A stretch of 64,000 nt of DNA from CAYXAA01 sp964462985 (GTDB lineage: Bacteria > Pseudomonadota > Alphaproteobacteria > Rhizobiales > Stappiaceae), in contig CAYXAA010000018.1 of the NCBI GenBank assembly GCA_964462985.1, positions 1 to 64,000 of the forward strand, written 5' to 3'. This document shows positions 8,738-17,125 of the stretch, one piece after another. The position numbers and the translations under genes are program-made. A model generated the notes under the pieces. It ran no database searches. It was not told where the DNA came from and worked only from the letters and a program-made list of their open reading frames with translations. Position 1 is the first letter of the stretch. Each line of letters starts with the position of its first letter.

Positions 8738-9184
8738 ATGGCTTTCCTGGCAAAAGGCGGTTGCCACTGTGCAACCAATCCGGTCCGTTATGAATACACG
8801 GCCAAGCCCGCTGAAGTTCATTACTGCCTGTGCACGGACTGCACCGACACATGTGGCGGGGCTCTGGCGCTGATCGCGGTGGTCGAGCGCAACGCCTTCA
8901 AGGTTACCGCCGGCGAGAACAAGGTGCAGAACTTCGACACCAAGCCAACCTGCCATCGCCGGTTCTGCAAGGACTGCGGCTGCCACATGTTCCTCTATGT
9001 GGATGCCTTCCCGGACTACGTCCTGATCCATGTGCCGACGCTTGATCGGGACAGCGAAGTCGGCGCAGAGCCGGACCGCTGGGTGTTCACGAGGTCGAAG
9101 CATCCAATGGTCACCATTCCCGATGACGGCTTGCCGCGCCATCCCGGTTGGGCCATGAGCGGCGATCCGGTCGAGGCGGCTTGA
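8738..9184 (+). CDS. GFA/CENP-V-family zinc protein
   Basis: A 148-residue GFA-domain protein, the fold first described for glutathione-dependent formaldehyde-activating enzyme. Zinc ligands are visible as C9-H-C11, C30-L-C32-T-D-C35 and C77-K-D-C80, the standard pattern. The ATG at 8738 follows GGGAGGAG by a good spacing; an upstream in-frame ATG at 8633 would add 35 unrelated residues. It stands alone, divergent from xoxF. Position among formaldehyde genes fits a glutathione-adduct role, but most GFA proteins have no proven enzyme activity, so function stays open. Confidence 0.85.
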   Translation: MAFLAKGGCHCATNPVRYEYTAKPAEVHYCLCTDCTDTCGGALALIAVVERNAFKVTAGENKVQNFDTKPTCHRRFCKDCGCHMFLYVDAFPDYVLIHVPTLDRDSEVGAEPDRWVFTRSKHPMVTIPDDGLPRHPGWAMSGDPVEAA

Positions 9185-9237
9185 GGCATTCGGACGGACG
9201 CGACCCGCGATCCGAACGGTTGCAAAGCCGATGAAAC

Positions 9238-9272
9238 AGCCCCGCGTCCCTCCGGACACGGGGCTTTTGTTT
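9238..9272 (+). terminator. Rho-independent terminator after the GFA gene
   Basis: A 12-bp stem with one mismatch (AGCCCCGCGTCC with GGACACGGGGCT), a CTCC loop, then TTTGTTTC. It lies 54 bp after the stop codon. It is the clearest intrinsic terminator in the window. Confidence 0.8.
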
Positions 9273-9489
9273 CTGGTGATGCTCTAGGTGCGGTCCGCGC
9301 CAGGCGTCCGAGCGCCTGGACTCGTCCCCACTCATGCCTCATCGTCTGCGTTGGGCGGGATCCGGCGCGAGATTTGTTCGGCGACGAGCCTGGCCGATCG
9401 CCGGCAGAACGGAACGACCACCGCTTTGATCCGACCGATGAGATTTCCAGCCCACCCGCGGCCGCCAGTCTCCCGTGCTACTGCGAATT

Positions 9490-9528
9490 GCATACATTAC
9501 GCATACAGAACAGGCGGCTGTGGTATGC
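9490..9528. promoter_or_regulatory. GCATAC repeat cluster upstream of the UGSC operon
   Basis: GCATAC occurs as a direct repeat at 9490-9495 and 9501-9506 (one helical turn apart) and as its complement GTATGC at 9523-9528. The spacing suggests a multimeric operator. The GntR regulator encoded at 12366-13073 is the nearest candidate to bind it. This is a pattern observation only. Confidence 0.35.
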
Positions 9529-9756
9529 GGCTGCCGATGGGTGCTGCGGGCAAAGATCCCGCAGTTCACATAGAGAGGTAGCGGAATCGCACTACTTCTT
9601 TGGCATTCGGCTTTGTGTTTGCACCACCTAGATGTATAATCTTTGACGCCGATTGTGCACAATCGCACCTGCCGCAGCTCATGCGGCCCAAATCGAACGC
9701 GACAACAGCGACCCGACGAGGGGATGCAGGCTCGCGCGACCCGGGAGGAGGATCAG

Positions 9757-11427
9757 GTGCTCGACAGCCATACCCAGCAGCGTCCCACCATACTGACCGT
9801 GCTCGACCCGCGCGGTGTTCCGCCCAAGGTCACCGGCAAGACGCCAGCGCCGCGCCTCGATACGCTTGACGGCAAGACGATCTATCTGGTCGACAGCCGG
9901 TTCGACGACTCCGTCGAGCTGCTGAAGCAGATCGCCGCCTGGTTCGCCGAGCACATGCCCACGGTCACGACCCGGATCGTGCAGATGGCCTCGACCTATG
10001 CCAATGACGATCCCGATCTATGGGAACGGATCAGGGCGGATGGCGATGCCGCCATCATCGGTGTCGGCCACTGCAGCACCTGCGCACCGGCAGTGTCCAC
10101 GCACGCCGTCACGCTCGAGACCAAATACGGCGTCCCGGCGGTCGCCGTTCATACGGACAAGTTCGTCAAGGTGGTGAAGTCGGTGGTCCGGATGGCCGGC
10201 CTGCCGCAGGCCCGGCTCGTGTTCGTGCCGCAGCCGGTGATGGGAAAGACCAAAGAGGAACTGCGCGCCTATGTCGAGGGTGACGACCCGGCCACCGGCG
10301 TGAAGGTGATGCGCGAGATCGTCGAAGGTCTCACCGCGCCACTGCCCGAGGTGGTGGCGAGCGAGGTGGGGGCGCCGGCAATTTCCAGGGACCGGCTGCT
10401 CTCTCCGGGAACCGAAGAGGACCTGCAGCGGCGCTTCCTGGAGGAGAACTGGACCGACAAGCTGCCGATCGTCCTGCCGACCGAGGAGCGCGTCGCAGAC
10501 ATGCTCGCGGGCACGAGCCACAAGCCGGACGAGATTGTCGGGCAGATGCAGCCGACCAAGAACCGCGGCCCCTGGAGCTACACGGTCGAGAAGGTCGCGG
10601 TGAACGCGGTGATGGCGGGAGCGCGGCCGGAGTATTTTCCGGTCATCCTGGCCCTCGCGTCCTCGGGCGTTTCCGCCCGCGGCAGCACGTCGAGCTCCGC
10701 GGCGACAATGTCGGTGGTGAACGGCCCGATCCGGCACGAAATCGGCATGAACTGCGGCATCGGAGCACTCGGCCCCTACAGCCACGCCAACGCGACGATC
10801 GGCCGGGCTTACAGCCTGCTGTCGCAGAACCTGCAGGGCGGTTCGGTCCCCGGCGAGACCTTCATGGGCTCGCTTGGCTCCAACTACACCTACAACGGCC
10901 TCACCTTCGCGGAAAACGAGGAGCGCAGCCCCTGGGAGCCGATGCATGTCTCCAAGGGCTACGCGCCGGACCAGAGCACCGTCACGATCTTCCAGGGCTG
11001 CCGGTCGACCACCTTCAGCCTGGGACTGCGCAAGGAGCGCTGGCGCGAGCACGTCAAGGACATGCTGCTCGGCACCGATGCGATCACGGCCCCGATCCTC
11101 GTGCTCGATCCGATCACGGCGCGGCAATTCATCGACCGCGGCGGGTTCGTCAAGAAACAGGACCTGATCGATTGGGTCCACGAGACGGCGAAGATGCCGG
11201 CGGCCCGCTACTGGGACCTACAGCTCGTCCAGAACTACATCTATCCGCGCGCCACCTTTGGTGAGGAGCCCTTCGCCAGCCGCCTTAAGGCGGCAGACGA
11301 CGAGGAGATCCACATGTTCCGGCACGAGGAGATCCACGTCATCGTCGTCGGCGGCGAGGCCAATGGCTACTGGCAGATCTACGGCGCCCGGCCGCAGACC
11401 ACGGTCCTGATCGACGACTGGCGCTGA
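9757..11427 (+). CDS. UGSC-family two-domain protein with CxxC at the selenocysteine site
   Basis: A 556-residue protein that I assign to the UGSC family by its first domain (residues about 35-200): DGKTIYLVDSRFDDS, then IGVGHCSTCAPAVS, then YGVPAVAVHTDKF. Family members carry U-G-S-C at this place; here it reads C106-S-T-C109, a thiol pair with Cys for Sec. The second domain (about 260-556) contains KVAVNAVMAGARPEYFPVIL, VVNGPIRHEIGMNCGIGALG and ANATIGRAYSLL, which I know only from uncharacterised long members. GTG 9757 is chosen because GGGAGGAGG lies just upstream. No signal peptide. The next gene, three bases on, is thioredoxin-reductase-like, which suggests thiol-based reduction. The substrate is unknown. 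Confidence 0.75.
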   Translation: MLDSHTQQRPTILTVLDPRGVPPKVTGKTPAPRLDTLDGKTIYLVDSRFDDSVELLKQIAAWFAEHMPTVTTRIVQMASTYANDDPDLWERIRADGDAAIIGVGHCSTCAPAVSTHAVTLETKYGVPAVAVHTDKFVKVVKSVVRMAGLPQARLVFVPQPVMGKTKEELRAYVEGDDPATGVKVMREIVEGLTAPLPEVVASEVGAPAISRDRLLSPGTEEDLQRRFLEENWTDKLPIVLPTEERVADMLAGTSHKPDEIVGQMQPTKNRGPWSYTVEKVAVNAVMAGARPEYFPVILALASSGVSARGSTSSSAATMSVVNGPIRHEIGMNCGIGALGPYSHANATIGRAYSLLSQNLQGGSVPGETFMGSLGSNYTYNGLTFAENEERSPWEPMHVSKGYAPDQSTVTIFQGCRSTTFSLGLRKERWREHVKDMLLGTDAITAPILVLDPITARQFIDRGGFVKKQDLIDWVHETAKMPAARYWDLQLVQNYIYPRATFGEEPFASRLKAADDEEIHMFRHEEIHVIVVGGEANGYWQIYGARPQTTVLIDDWR

Positions 11428-11430
11428 GCC

Positions 11431-12369
11431 ATGGCGCGCTACGACATCGTAGTGATTGGTGCCGGGGTGGCGGGCCTCACCGCCGCGGCGACGGCCGCGC
11501 GCTGCGGCGCGAGCGTTCTCGTCATCGACCGGCTCGGCGTCGGCGGCCAGGTCATGACGGTGGAGCGGATCGAGAACTTTCCCGGTGCGAGCGAGCCGGT
11601 TTCCGGCATCGAATTGGGGCCGATGCTGCAGGAACAGGCTGAGGCCTTCGGCGCGGAGCTGAAGCTCGGGGAGGTCACCGGCATCGCCGACGAAGATGGG
11701 CAATTCGTCATCCGCTGCGGCGACGACGCGGTCGCGGCGCGAGCTCTGATCATCGCGGCGGGCTCGAGCCGGCGCAAGCTCGGCGTGCCGGGCGAGGAGG
11801 CGCTGGAGGGCAGGGGCGTGTCGCATTGCGCGTCCTGCGACGGACCGATGTTTCGCGGGATGAAGGTTGTGGTCGTCGGCGGCGGCGACTCGGCTTTCGA
11901 CGAGGCGCTGGTGCTGTCGGAGCATGCCGAATCCGTGACGCTGGCGTTCCGCGGCCACGAGCCGCGCGCGCAGCGCTCCGCCTCGGAGCGGATTGCTGCC
12001 GCAGGAAATGTCACCCTGCGCCCGCGGACCACGGTGACCGCGATTGAGGGCGAGGGCGTCGTCAAGGGCGTCCGCCTCAAGCATCTCGACAGCGGTGCCG
12101 AGGCGGACGAGCCAGCGGACGGCGTCTTTGTCTATGTCGGTCTTGAACCGAACACCGGCTTCCTCGGAGGGATCGTCGACCTCGACGAGGGCGGGCGGAT
12201 CCGGGTCGACGCCGCGATGCGAAGCTCGCACCCCCGGATCCTTGCGGCCGGCGACATTCGCTCGGGCTCTGTCGCGCTGCTTGCCTCCTGTGCCGGCGAT
12301 GGGGCAACCGCCGCGATCGAGGCCGTCCGGATCCTGGATGGCGCGGCCTTGCAGCACGCTGCGCCATGA
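11431..12369 (+). CDS. Thioredoxin reductase-like FAD protein
   Basis: 312 residues, the length of low-molecular-weight thioredoxin reductases. The FAD motif is GAGVAGLTAA (residues 10-19), the redox pair is C133-A-S-C136 in HCASCDGPMF, the second nucleotide motif is VVVVGGGDSAFDEA, and the C-terminal FAD site is ILAAGDIRSG. In place of the usual HRR-x3-R NADPH signature it has FRGHEPRAQRS, so cofactor choice may differ from NADPH. It follows the UGSC gene by three bases and overlaps the GntR gene by four, so it probably serves as the electron donor of the UGSC protein, directly or through a small thiol protein. Confidence 0.85.
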   Translation: MARYDIVVIGAGVAGLTAAATAARCGASVLVIDRLGVGGQVMTVERIENFPGASEPVSGIELGPMLQEQAEAFGAELKLGEVTGIADEDGQFVIRCGDDAVAARALIIAAGSSRRKLGVPGEEALEGRGVSHCASCDGPMFRGMKVVVVGGGDSAFDEALVLSEHAESVTLAFRGHEPRAQRSASERIAAAGNVTLRPRTTVTAIEGEGVVKGVRLKHLDSGAEADEPADGVFVYVGLEPNTGFLGGIVDLDEGGRIRVDAAMRSSHPRILAAGDIRSGSVALLASCAGDGATAAIEAVRILDGAALQHAAP

Positions 12370-13073
12370 AGAACGGTGCGCGCCTCTCCGAGCGGAAGCA
12401 AACCACCGCCGAGCGGCTGCGCGAGGCGATCGAGCAGGACATCGTGACCGGTGTCTATGCCCCCGGCGAGCGGCTGGACGAAACGCAGCTCGCGGCCCGT
12501 CACGCCGTATCGCGCACGCCGATTCGTGAGGCCCTGATGCAACTCGCTGCCATGGGCGTGGTTCGGGCGGTTCCGCATCGGGGAGCCTATGTCAACGAAC
12601 TCACGCTGACGGAACTGCTCGGCATGTTCGAGGTCATGGCGGAACTCGAGGGCATGTGCGCGCGCCTGGCAGCACGCCGGGCCACGGCCGAGCAGCTCGA
12701 AGAACTGGACCGGGCCCAGGCAGCCTGCCGCGAGGCCTGTGAACGGGGCCTTGCCGACGGCTATTACTACGCCAATGAGAGGGTCCACCGACTGATCTAC
12801 GCGGCGAGCGGAAACGCCTATCTCGAGTCGCTGGCCAACACGCTGCACACCCGGCTGAAGCCGTATCGGCGCCTGCAGCTCCGGGTGCCGGGGCGGCTGG
12901 CCCAGTCGTTGAGCGAACACGACGGCGTCCTCGCGGCAATCCGGGCGCGCGATCCCGCCCGGGCAGAAGAGCTCATCAAGAAGCACATCGTCGTGCAGGG
13001 AGATGCGTTCAGCGACTTCCTGCTCGCGATCTCGACGGGGGCGGCGCCGATGATGACGCATGCGGTGCGCTGA
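12366..13073 (+). CDS. GntR-family regulator, FCD type
   Basis: 235 residues. The N-terminal winged helix (about 10-80) carries YAPGERLDETQLAARHAVSRTPIREALMQL, the GntR signature. The C-terminal FCD helical domain (about 90-225) has the expected NERVHRLIY and SLSEHDGVLAAI histidine-bearing helices, which in this family often hold a metal that takes part in binding carboxylate ligands. ATGA overlap with the reductase gene. Likely the local regulator of the UGSC operon and the ABC importer that follows; the ligand is unknown. Confidence 0.92.
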   Translation: MKNGARLSERKQTTAERLREAIEQDIVTGVYAPGERLDETQLAARHAVSRTPIREALMQLAAMGVVRAVPHRGAYVNELTLTELLGMFEVMAELEGMCARLAARRATAEQLEELDRAQAACREACERGLADGYYYANERVHRLIYAASGNAYLESLANTLHTRLKPYRRLQLRVPGRLAQSLSEHDGVLAAIRARDPARAEELIKKHIVVQGDAFSDFLLAISTGAAPMMTHAVR

Positions 13074-13112
13074 CCCAGCGCCCGAGGAGCGAAGTGAAGG
13101 GAGGAGGAGAGC

Positions 13113-14147
13113 ATGAGGTCGAGGGTTATCACCATTGCCGCCCTGGCATTGGCGGCGGGCACCGTCGCCGGCACGGCGCAGGAGTTCGAGCCGTGGGAGC
13201 AGGAGCTCTATGAGGCCGCGCGCGAGGAGGGCGAGATCATCTGGTACGTCAGCCAGACCACGAGCGAGTTTGCCGAAACGGTCTGCCAGGCGTTCGAGGC
13301 CCGCTACGAAGGGGTCGACTGCAACCCGATCCGCGCCACCGGGAGCGTGACGTTCCAGCGCGTCATGCAGGAGGTCCAGGCCGGTTCCGTGCAGGGCGAT
13401 GTCTACTCCTCCAATGACGAGACCGATTTCGTCGAACTGAACAAGGTCAAGGCGCTCACTGCCTACGTTCCCAACAACATCGAGCACATGAGCCCGTCGC
13501 TGCGCGAGGCGAGCAATCCTGACGGCTACTGGTTCGCCTCCAACGTCTCGCCCTACGGCATCGCTTACAACACCGAACTGGTGAGCGAGGAGGAGGCGCC
13601 GAAGAACTGGACCGACCTGCTCGATCCGAAGTGGAAGGACCAGCTCGCCATCGCTCACCCGAGTTTCTCCGGCAGCATGGGCATGTTCGCGATTGCCATG
13701 CGCGACAAGTACGGCTGGGAGTTCTTCGAGAAGATGGAGCAGAACAAGCCCCACATCGGCCGCTCCATCGCCGACGGCTACAATCTCGTCGTCTCGGGCG
13801 AGCGCAAGGTGGCCGTGGTACCGGTGTCGCTCAGCTTCGCCGGCGAGGCCGAGGGCAAACCGGTGAAGACGGTGTTCCCGACCGACGGCTTGATGTTGCC
13901 GCCGAGCGGCACCGGCATCCTGGCCAATGCGCCTCATCCGAACGCCGCCAGGCTGTTCGCCGAGTTCATGCTCGGCAGCGACTATGCCAAGCTGCTGGCC
14001 GAAAACCGCCGCTATCCGCTGCGCGACGATGTGGAACTGACGATCCCCTCGCTGAAGGACGTCGAACTCCTCGTCGTCGACCCTGAGACGGCGGGCGAGG
14101 CCTTGATCGAGGTCCAGGAGCTGTTCCGCGACACGTTCGGGATCTGA
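13113..14147 (+). CDS. ABC transporter substrate-binding protein, Fe3+/spermidine type
   Basis: 344 residues with a cleavable signal peptide (about 1-22, GTVAGTAQE). The mature part begins WEQELYEAAREEGEIIWYVSQTTSE, the opening of family 1 extracellular binding proteins close to FbpA and phosphonate or putrescine receptors. Hinge segments YWFASNVSPYGIAYNTELV and NWTDLLDPKWKDQLAIAHPSFSG are typical. GGAGGAG precedes the ATG. The paired permease and ATPase follow, completing an importer. Iron-ligand tyrosines cannot be judged without alignment, so the cargo may be an organic anion rather than iron. Confidence 0.88.
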   Translation: MRSRVITIAALALAAGTVAGTAQEFEPWEQELYEAAREEGEIIWYVSQTTSEFAETVCQAFEARYEGVDCNPIRATGSVTFQRVMQEVQAGSVQGDVYSSNDETDFVELNKVKALTAYVPNNIEHMSPSLREASNPDGYWFASNVSPYGIAYNTELVSEEEAPKNWTDLLDPKWKDQLAIAHPSFSGSMGMFAIAMRDKYGWEFFEKMEQNKPHIGRSIADGYNLVVSGERKVAVVPVSLSFAGEAEGKPVKTVFPTDGLMLPPSGTGILANAPHPNAARLFAEFMLGSDYAKLLAENRRYPLRDDVELTIPSLKDVELLVVDPETAGEALIEVQELFRDTFGI

Positions 14148-14279
14148 CGAGAAGCCGGAGGTGGCGGATGCCGCCGCCTCCACGCCGGCTTTGCGCATTT
14201 GGCATTCGGGCACCGGCTCGAATGCAGAGGAACTCGTCGCACGCGGGCTGCTAGACGCCAGGAGGCTCTGAACCCGATC

Positions 14280-16022
14280 ATGTCAATCGTCACCACCACA
14301 GAGGGCGTGGCCCGCGCGGGGCGTCCGGCCGCCCGCGTGCCGCTGCTCCACCGCTTCCAGCCCAGCATCCTCGTCATGCTCCTGTTTGCGGCGGTGCTGT
14401 GCATCCTCATCGTTGCGCCGATGGGAATGCTGCTGGTCAAGAGCTTCACGCATCCCGATAGCGGCGGCTTCACCCTCCAGAACTACGTCGCCGCCTACGG
14501 CAAGGCACGGCATGTCCAGGCGCTGCTCAACACGCTTTACATGGGCGCGGCGGTGGTGGTGCTGTCCTTGCTCTTTGCGGTGCCGCTTGCCTGGGGCTGC
14601 ACCCGGACGGATATGCCGGGGCGCACGTTTATCCGGGTTGGGGTGTTTGGCGCGTTCATCATCCCGCCCTATCTCGGCGGCATCGGCTGGATCCTGCTTG
14701 CCGGGCCCAATTCGGGCTGGCTCAACCGCGCCTGGACCTGGGCGACCGGGTCACCGGACTCGATCGTCAACATCTTTACCTTCGAGGGCCTCGTCCTCGT
14801 GATGGCGATCAACCTCTACTTCACGATTTTCGTGCTGGTGAGTTCCGCCTTCGAGATGATCAACTCGGAGATGGAGGACGCGGCCAACATTCTCGGCGCC
14901 GGTCCGGTCCGCACGGCGCTCAAGGTGACATTTCCGCTGGTGCTGCCGGCGATCCTCGGCAGCGCGCTGCTGACCTTCCTGGTGTCGATCGCGCTATACG
15001 GCGTGCCCGCGCTGATCTCGATCCCGGCGCGGTTCCCCGTGGTGGTGATCCAGCTGTCCGAGTTCTTCTCCTATCCGCTGCAAATCGAGACCGCGGCGGC
15101 CTATTCGATTCCGCTGCTGATGATCACGGCCGGGCTGCTTGTTCTGCAGAGGCTGATCCTGGCGCGCAAGGGCTATACCGCGGTAACGGGCAAGGGCGGC
15201 GAGCGCCGGCTCGTACGGTTGGGTCCGTGGCGCTGGGTGCTGTTCGGCTACAGCTTCTTCGTCGTGATGCTGTCGGTTCTGATGCCTTTCCTCGTCCTGT
15301 TGACGGCGGCCTTCAGCGACTCCTGGGTTGGCGGGCTTTCGTTGGAGAACTTCACCCTGGCGAACTTCCGATTCGTCCTGTTCGAACATTCGACATCGCA
15401 GCGCGCGCTGGCCAGCAGCGTCGGCCTCGGGGTGGCGGCGGCAACCGCCGCGAGTCTGCTCGCCCTGGCGATCGCCTACATCCAGCAGCGCCGGCTGCTC
15501 CCGCTCAGCGGAGTCCTTGGCTTCCTGTGCATGTCGCCCTTCGTCATTCCCGGCATCGTGCTCGCGATCGGCTTTTACGCCGTCTACGCCCTGCCGCCGG
15601 TCGGGCTCTACGGCACCTACCTCATCCTTGCGCTCGCCTTCTGCACGCGTTTTCTGCCGATCGCCTTCACCACCAGCTCGGCCGGTGTCCGCGCCATCCA
15701 TCCGGAGATGGAGGAGGCCGTGCGCATCCTGGGTGGCGGTCGGCTGGTCGCGATCCGCAAGGTGGTGGGCCCGCTGCTGAAGCGGACGCTGGCAGGCGGC
15801 TGGCTCCTGATCTTCGTGCCGGCGGCGCAGGAGCTCTCGACCGCGGTGTTCCTGATCGGGCCGCAGACCCGGGTCGTCTCCGTGGTTCTGCTCGACATGA
15901 CGGAGGAGGGCAGGATGGAGCAACTCGCCGCGCTTGGCACCATGCTGCTGCTCATCGTCACGGCGGTCGTTCTGATCGGCGTGAAGCTGCTCGGCCGCGA
16001 CTTCATGCTGAGGAGGAGGTAA
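14280..16022 (+). CDS. ABC transporter permease, double-length FbpB type
   Basis: 580 residues with two fused permease halves, each with about six membrane helices. The EAA loops are visible as MEDAANILGAGPVRTALKVTFPLVLPA in the first half and MEEAVRILGGGRLVAIRKVVGPLLKR in the second. One polypeptide of this shape forms the whole channel in FbpB-like systems. ATG 14280 begins MSIVTTTEG and is weakly served by AGGAGG some 14 bases upstream. The stop codon shares a base with the ATPase start (TAATG). Confidence 0.9.
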   Translation: MSIVTTTEGVARAGRPAARVPLLHRFQPSILVMLLFAAVLCILIVAPMGMLLVKSFTHPDSGGFTLQNYVAAYGKARHVQALLNTLYMGAAVVVLSLLFAVPLAWGCTRTDMPGRTFIRVGVFGAFIIPPYLGGIGWILLAGPNSGWLNRAWTWATGSPDSIVNIFTFEGLVLVMAINLYFTIFVLVSSAFEMINSEMEDAANILGAGPVRTALKVTFPLVLPAILGSALLTFLVSIALYGVPALISIPARFPVVVIQLSEFFSYPLQIETAAAYSIPLLMITAGLLVLQRLILARKGYTAVTGKGGERRLVRLGPWRWVLFGYSFFVVMLSVLMPFLVLLTAAFSDSWVGGLSLENFTLANFRFVLFEHSTSQRALASSVGLGVAAATAASLLALAIAYIQQRRLLPLSGVLGFLCMSPFVIPGIVLAIGFYAVYALPPVGLYGTYLILALAFCTRFLPIAFTTSSAGVRAIHPEMEEAVRILGGGRLVAIRKVVGPLLKRTLAGGWLLIFVPAAQELSTAVFLIGPQTRVVSVVLLDMTEEGRMEQLAALGTMLLLIVTAVVLIGVKLLGRDFMLRRR

Positions 16023-17083
16023 TGGGACTGGTACTGGAGGGGCTATGCCGCAAGTTCGGCACCTTCGATGCAGTCAGCGAGGTCGACTTAACACTGCAGG
16101 ACGGCGAGTTCCTCTCGCTGCTCGGCCCATCGGGCTGCGGCAAGACGACGACGCTGCGCATGATCGCCGGCTTCCTCGAGCCGACGGCCGGGACGATCAC
16201 GCTGAATGGGCGGCTGCTGTCGGCGCCCTCGGGCTCGGTTCCGCCGGAAAAGCGCGGCATGTCGATGATCTTCCAGAGCTATGCCATCTGGCCGAATATG
16301 ACGGTCGCCGAGAACGTCGCCTTCGGGCTGAAGCTGCGGAAAATCGGTGCCGCCGAGGTGCGCCGGCGGGTCGGCGAAATACTGGAGGTGGTTCGGCTCG
16401 GGGCCTTGGCGGACCGCTATCCCTCCGAACTGTCGGGCGGCCAGCAGCAACGCGTGGCGCTGGCCCGGGCCGTGGTGGTGCGGCCGGAGGTCCTGCTCCT
16501 CGACGAGCCGCTGTCCAACCTCGATGCGACGCTGCGCGAGGAGATGCGGTTCGAAATCCGCCGTCTTCACGACGAGTTCCGCATCACCTCGGTCTACGTC
16601 ACCCACGACCAGTCGGAGGCCATGGTCACCTCTGACAGAATCGCTGTCATGAACCAGGGGCGGATCGAGCAGATCGACAGCCCCTATGCGCTCTATACGC
16701 GTCCCCGCACGCGATTCGTCGCCAGCTTCATCGGGCGGACCAACTTCCTTTCGGCCAAGCGCGGCGAGGACCGGCTGGAGTTCGACGGGTTTACCGTGCC
16801 GATCTCGATCCTCGACGGGGTGCCGTCGCCGGGACCGGAGCCGGTGTTCTCGGTGCGGCCACAAGCCTTCAGTCTGTCGGAACGGGAACCGCCGGCGCCG
16901 GAGCGCCTGGTGCTGCGCGGCACCGTGGTCGAACGGGCCTTTCTCGGCGAGCACTGGGATTATGTCATTCGGATCGGCGAGGGCACGAGCATCCGCGCGG
17001 TGGCGCCGCCGATGGATATGTTCGAGGTTGGCAGTACCCCTTGGGTGGCGCTCGATCCCAAGCAGATCGTCCCGACGCTGTGA
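16022..17083 (+). CDS. ABC transporter ATP-binding protein, PotA/FbpC type
   Basis: 353 residues. Walker A is GPSGCGKTTT (35-44), the signature is LSGGQQQRVALARA, Walker B is LLLDEPLSNLD, and the switch His is in VTHDQSEAM. A C-terminal regulatory domain of about 110 residues (from roughly 240) contains the TOBE-like strands VFSVRPQAF and LRGTVVERAFLGEHWDYVIRI. AGGAGGT lies directly upstream of the ATG. It powers the permease encoded just before it. Confidence 0.93.
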   Translation: MGLVLEGLCRKFGTFDAVSEVDLTLQDGEFLSLLGPSGCGKTTTLRMIAGFLEPTAGTITLNGRLLSAPSGSVPPEKRGMSMIFQSYAIWPNMTVAENVAFGLKLRKIGAAEVRRRVGEILEVVRLGALADRYPSELSGGQQQRVALARAVVVRPEVLLLDEPLSNLDATLREEMRFEIRRLHDEFRITSVYVTHDQSEAMVTSDRIAVMNQGRIEQIDSPYALYTRPRTRFVASFIGRTNFLSAKRGEDRLEFDGFTVPISILDGVPSPGPEPVFSVRPQAFSLSEREPPAPERLVLRGTVVERAFLGEHWDYVIRIGEGTSIRAVAPPMDMFEVGSTPWVALDPKQIVPTL

Positions 17084-17099
17084 CCCCGTCGGCCGGCTC

Positions 17100-17117
17100 G
17101 GCGGCGCAAGCGCCGCC
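17100..17117. terminator. Hairpin between convergent ABC and MocR genes
   Basis: GGCGGCG and CGCCGCC pair over 7 bp around CAAG, in the 42-bp gap where two transcripts meet. It could serve both directions. No T tract. Confidence 0.4.
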
Positions 17118-17125
17118 AGGCGCGC

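Larger units (their letters stand above)
9185..9756. other. Intergenic region before the UGSC operon
   Basis: 572 bp without a supported gene. It contains the terminator at 9238-9272 and the GCATAC repeats at 9490-9528. The rest shows no RNA gene or recognisable promoter that I can defend. Confidence 0.6.

Noticed and set aside
9185..9756. Extra small genes before the UGSC operon, including an earlier UGSC start at 9643 or 9724
   Set aside because: The extra N-terminal residues look random and the good ribosome site lies just before GTG 9757.
12132..14213. Long - strand open frame across the reductase, GntR and binding-protein genes
   Set aside because: It crosses three well-supported + strand genes and has shadow-type composition.
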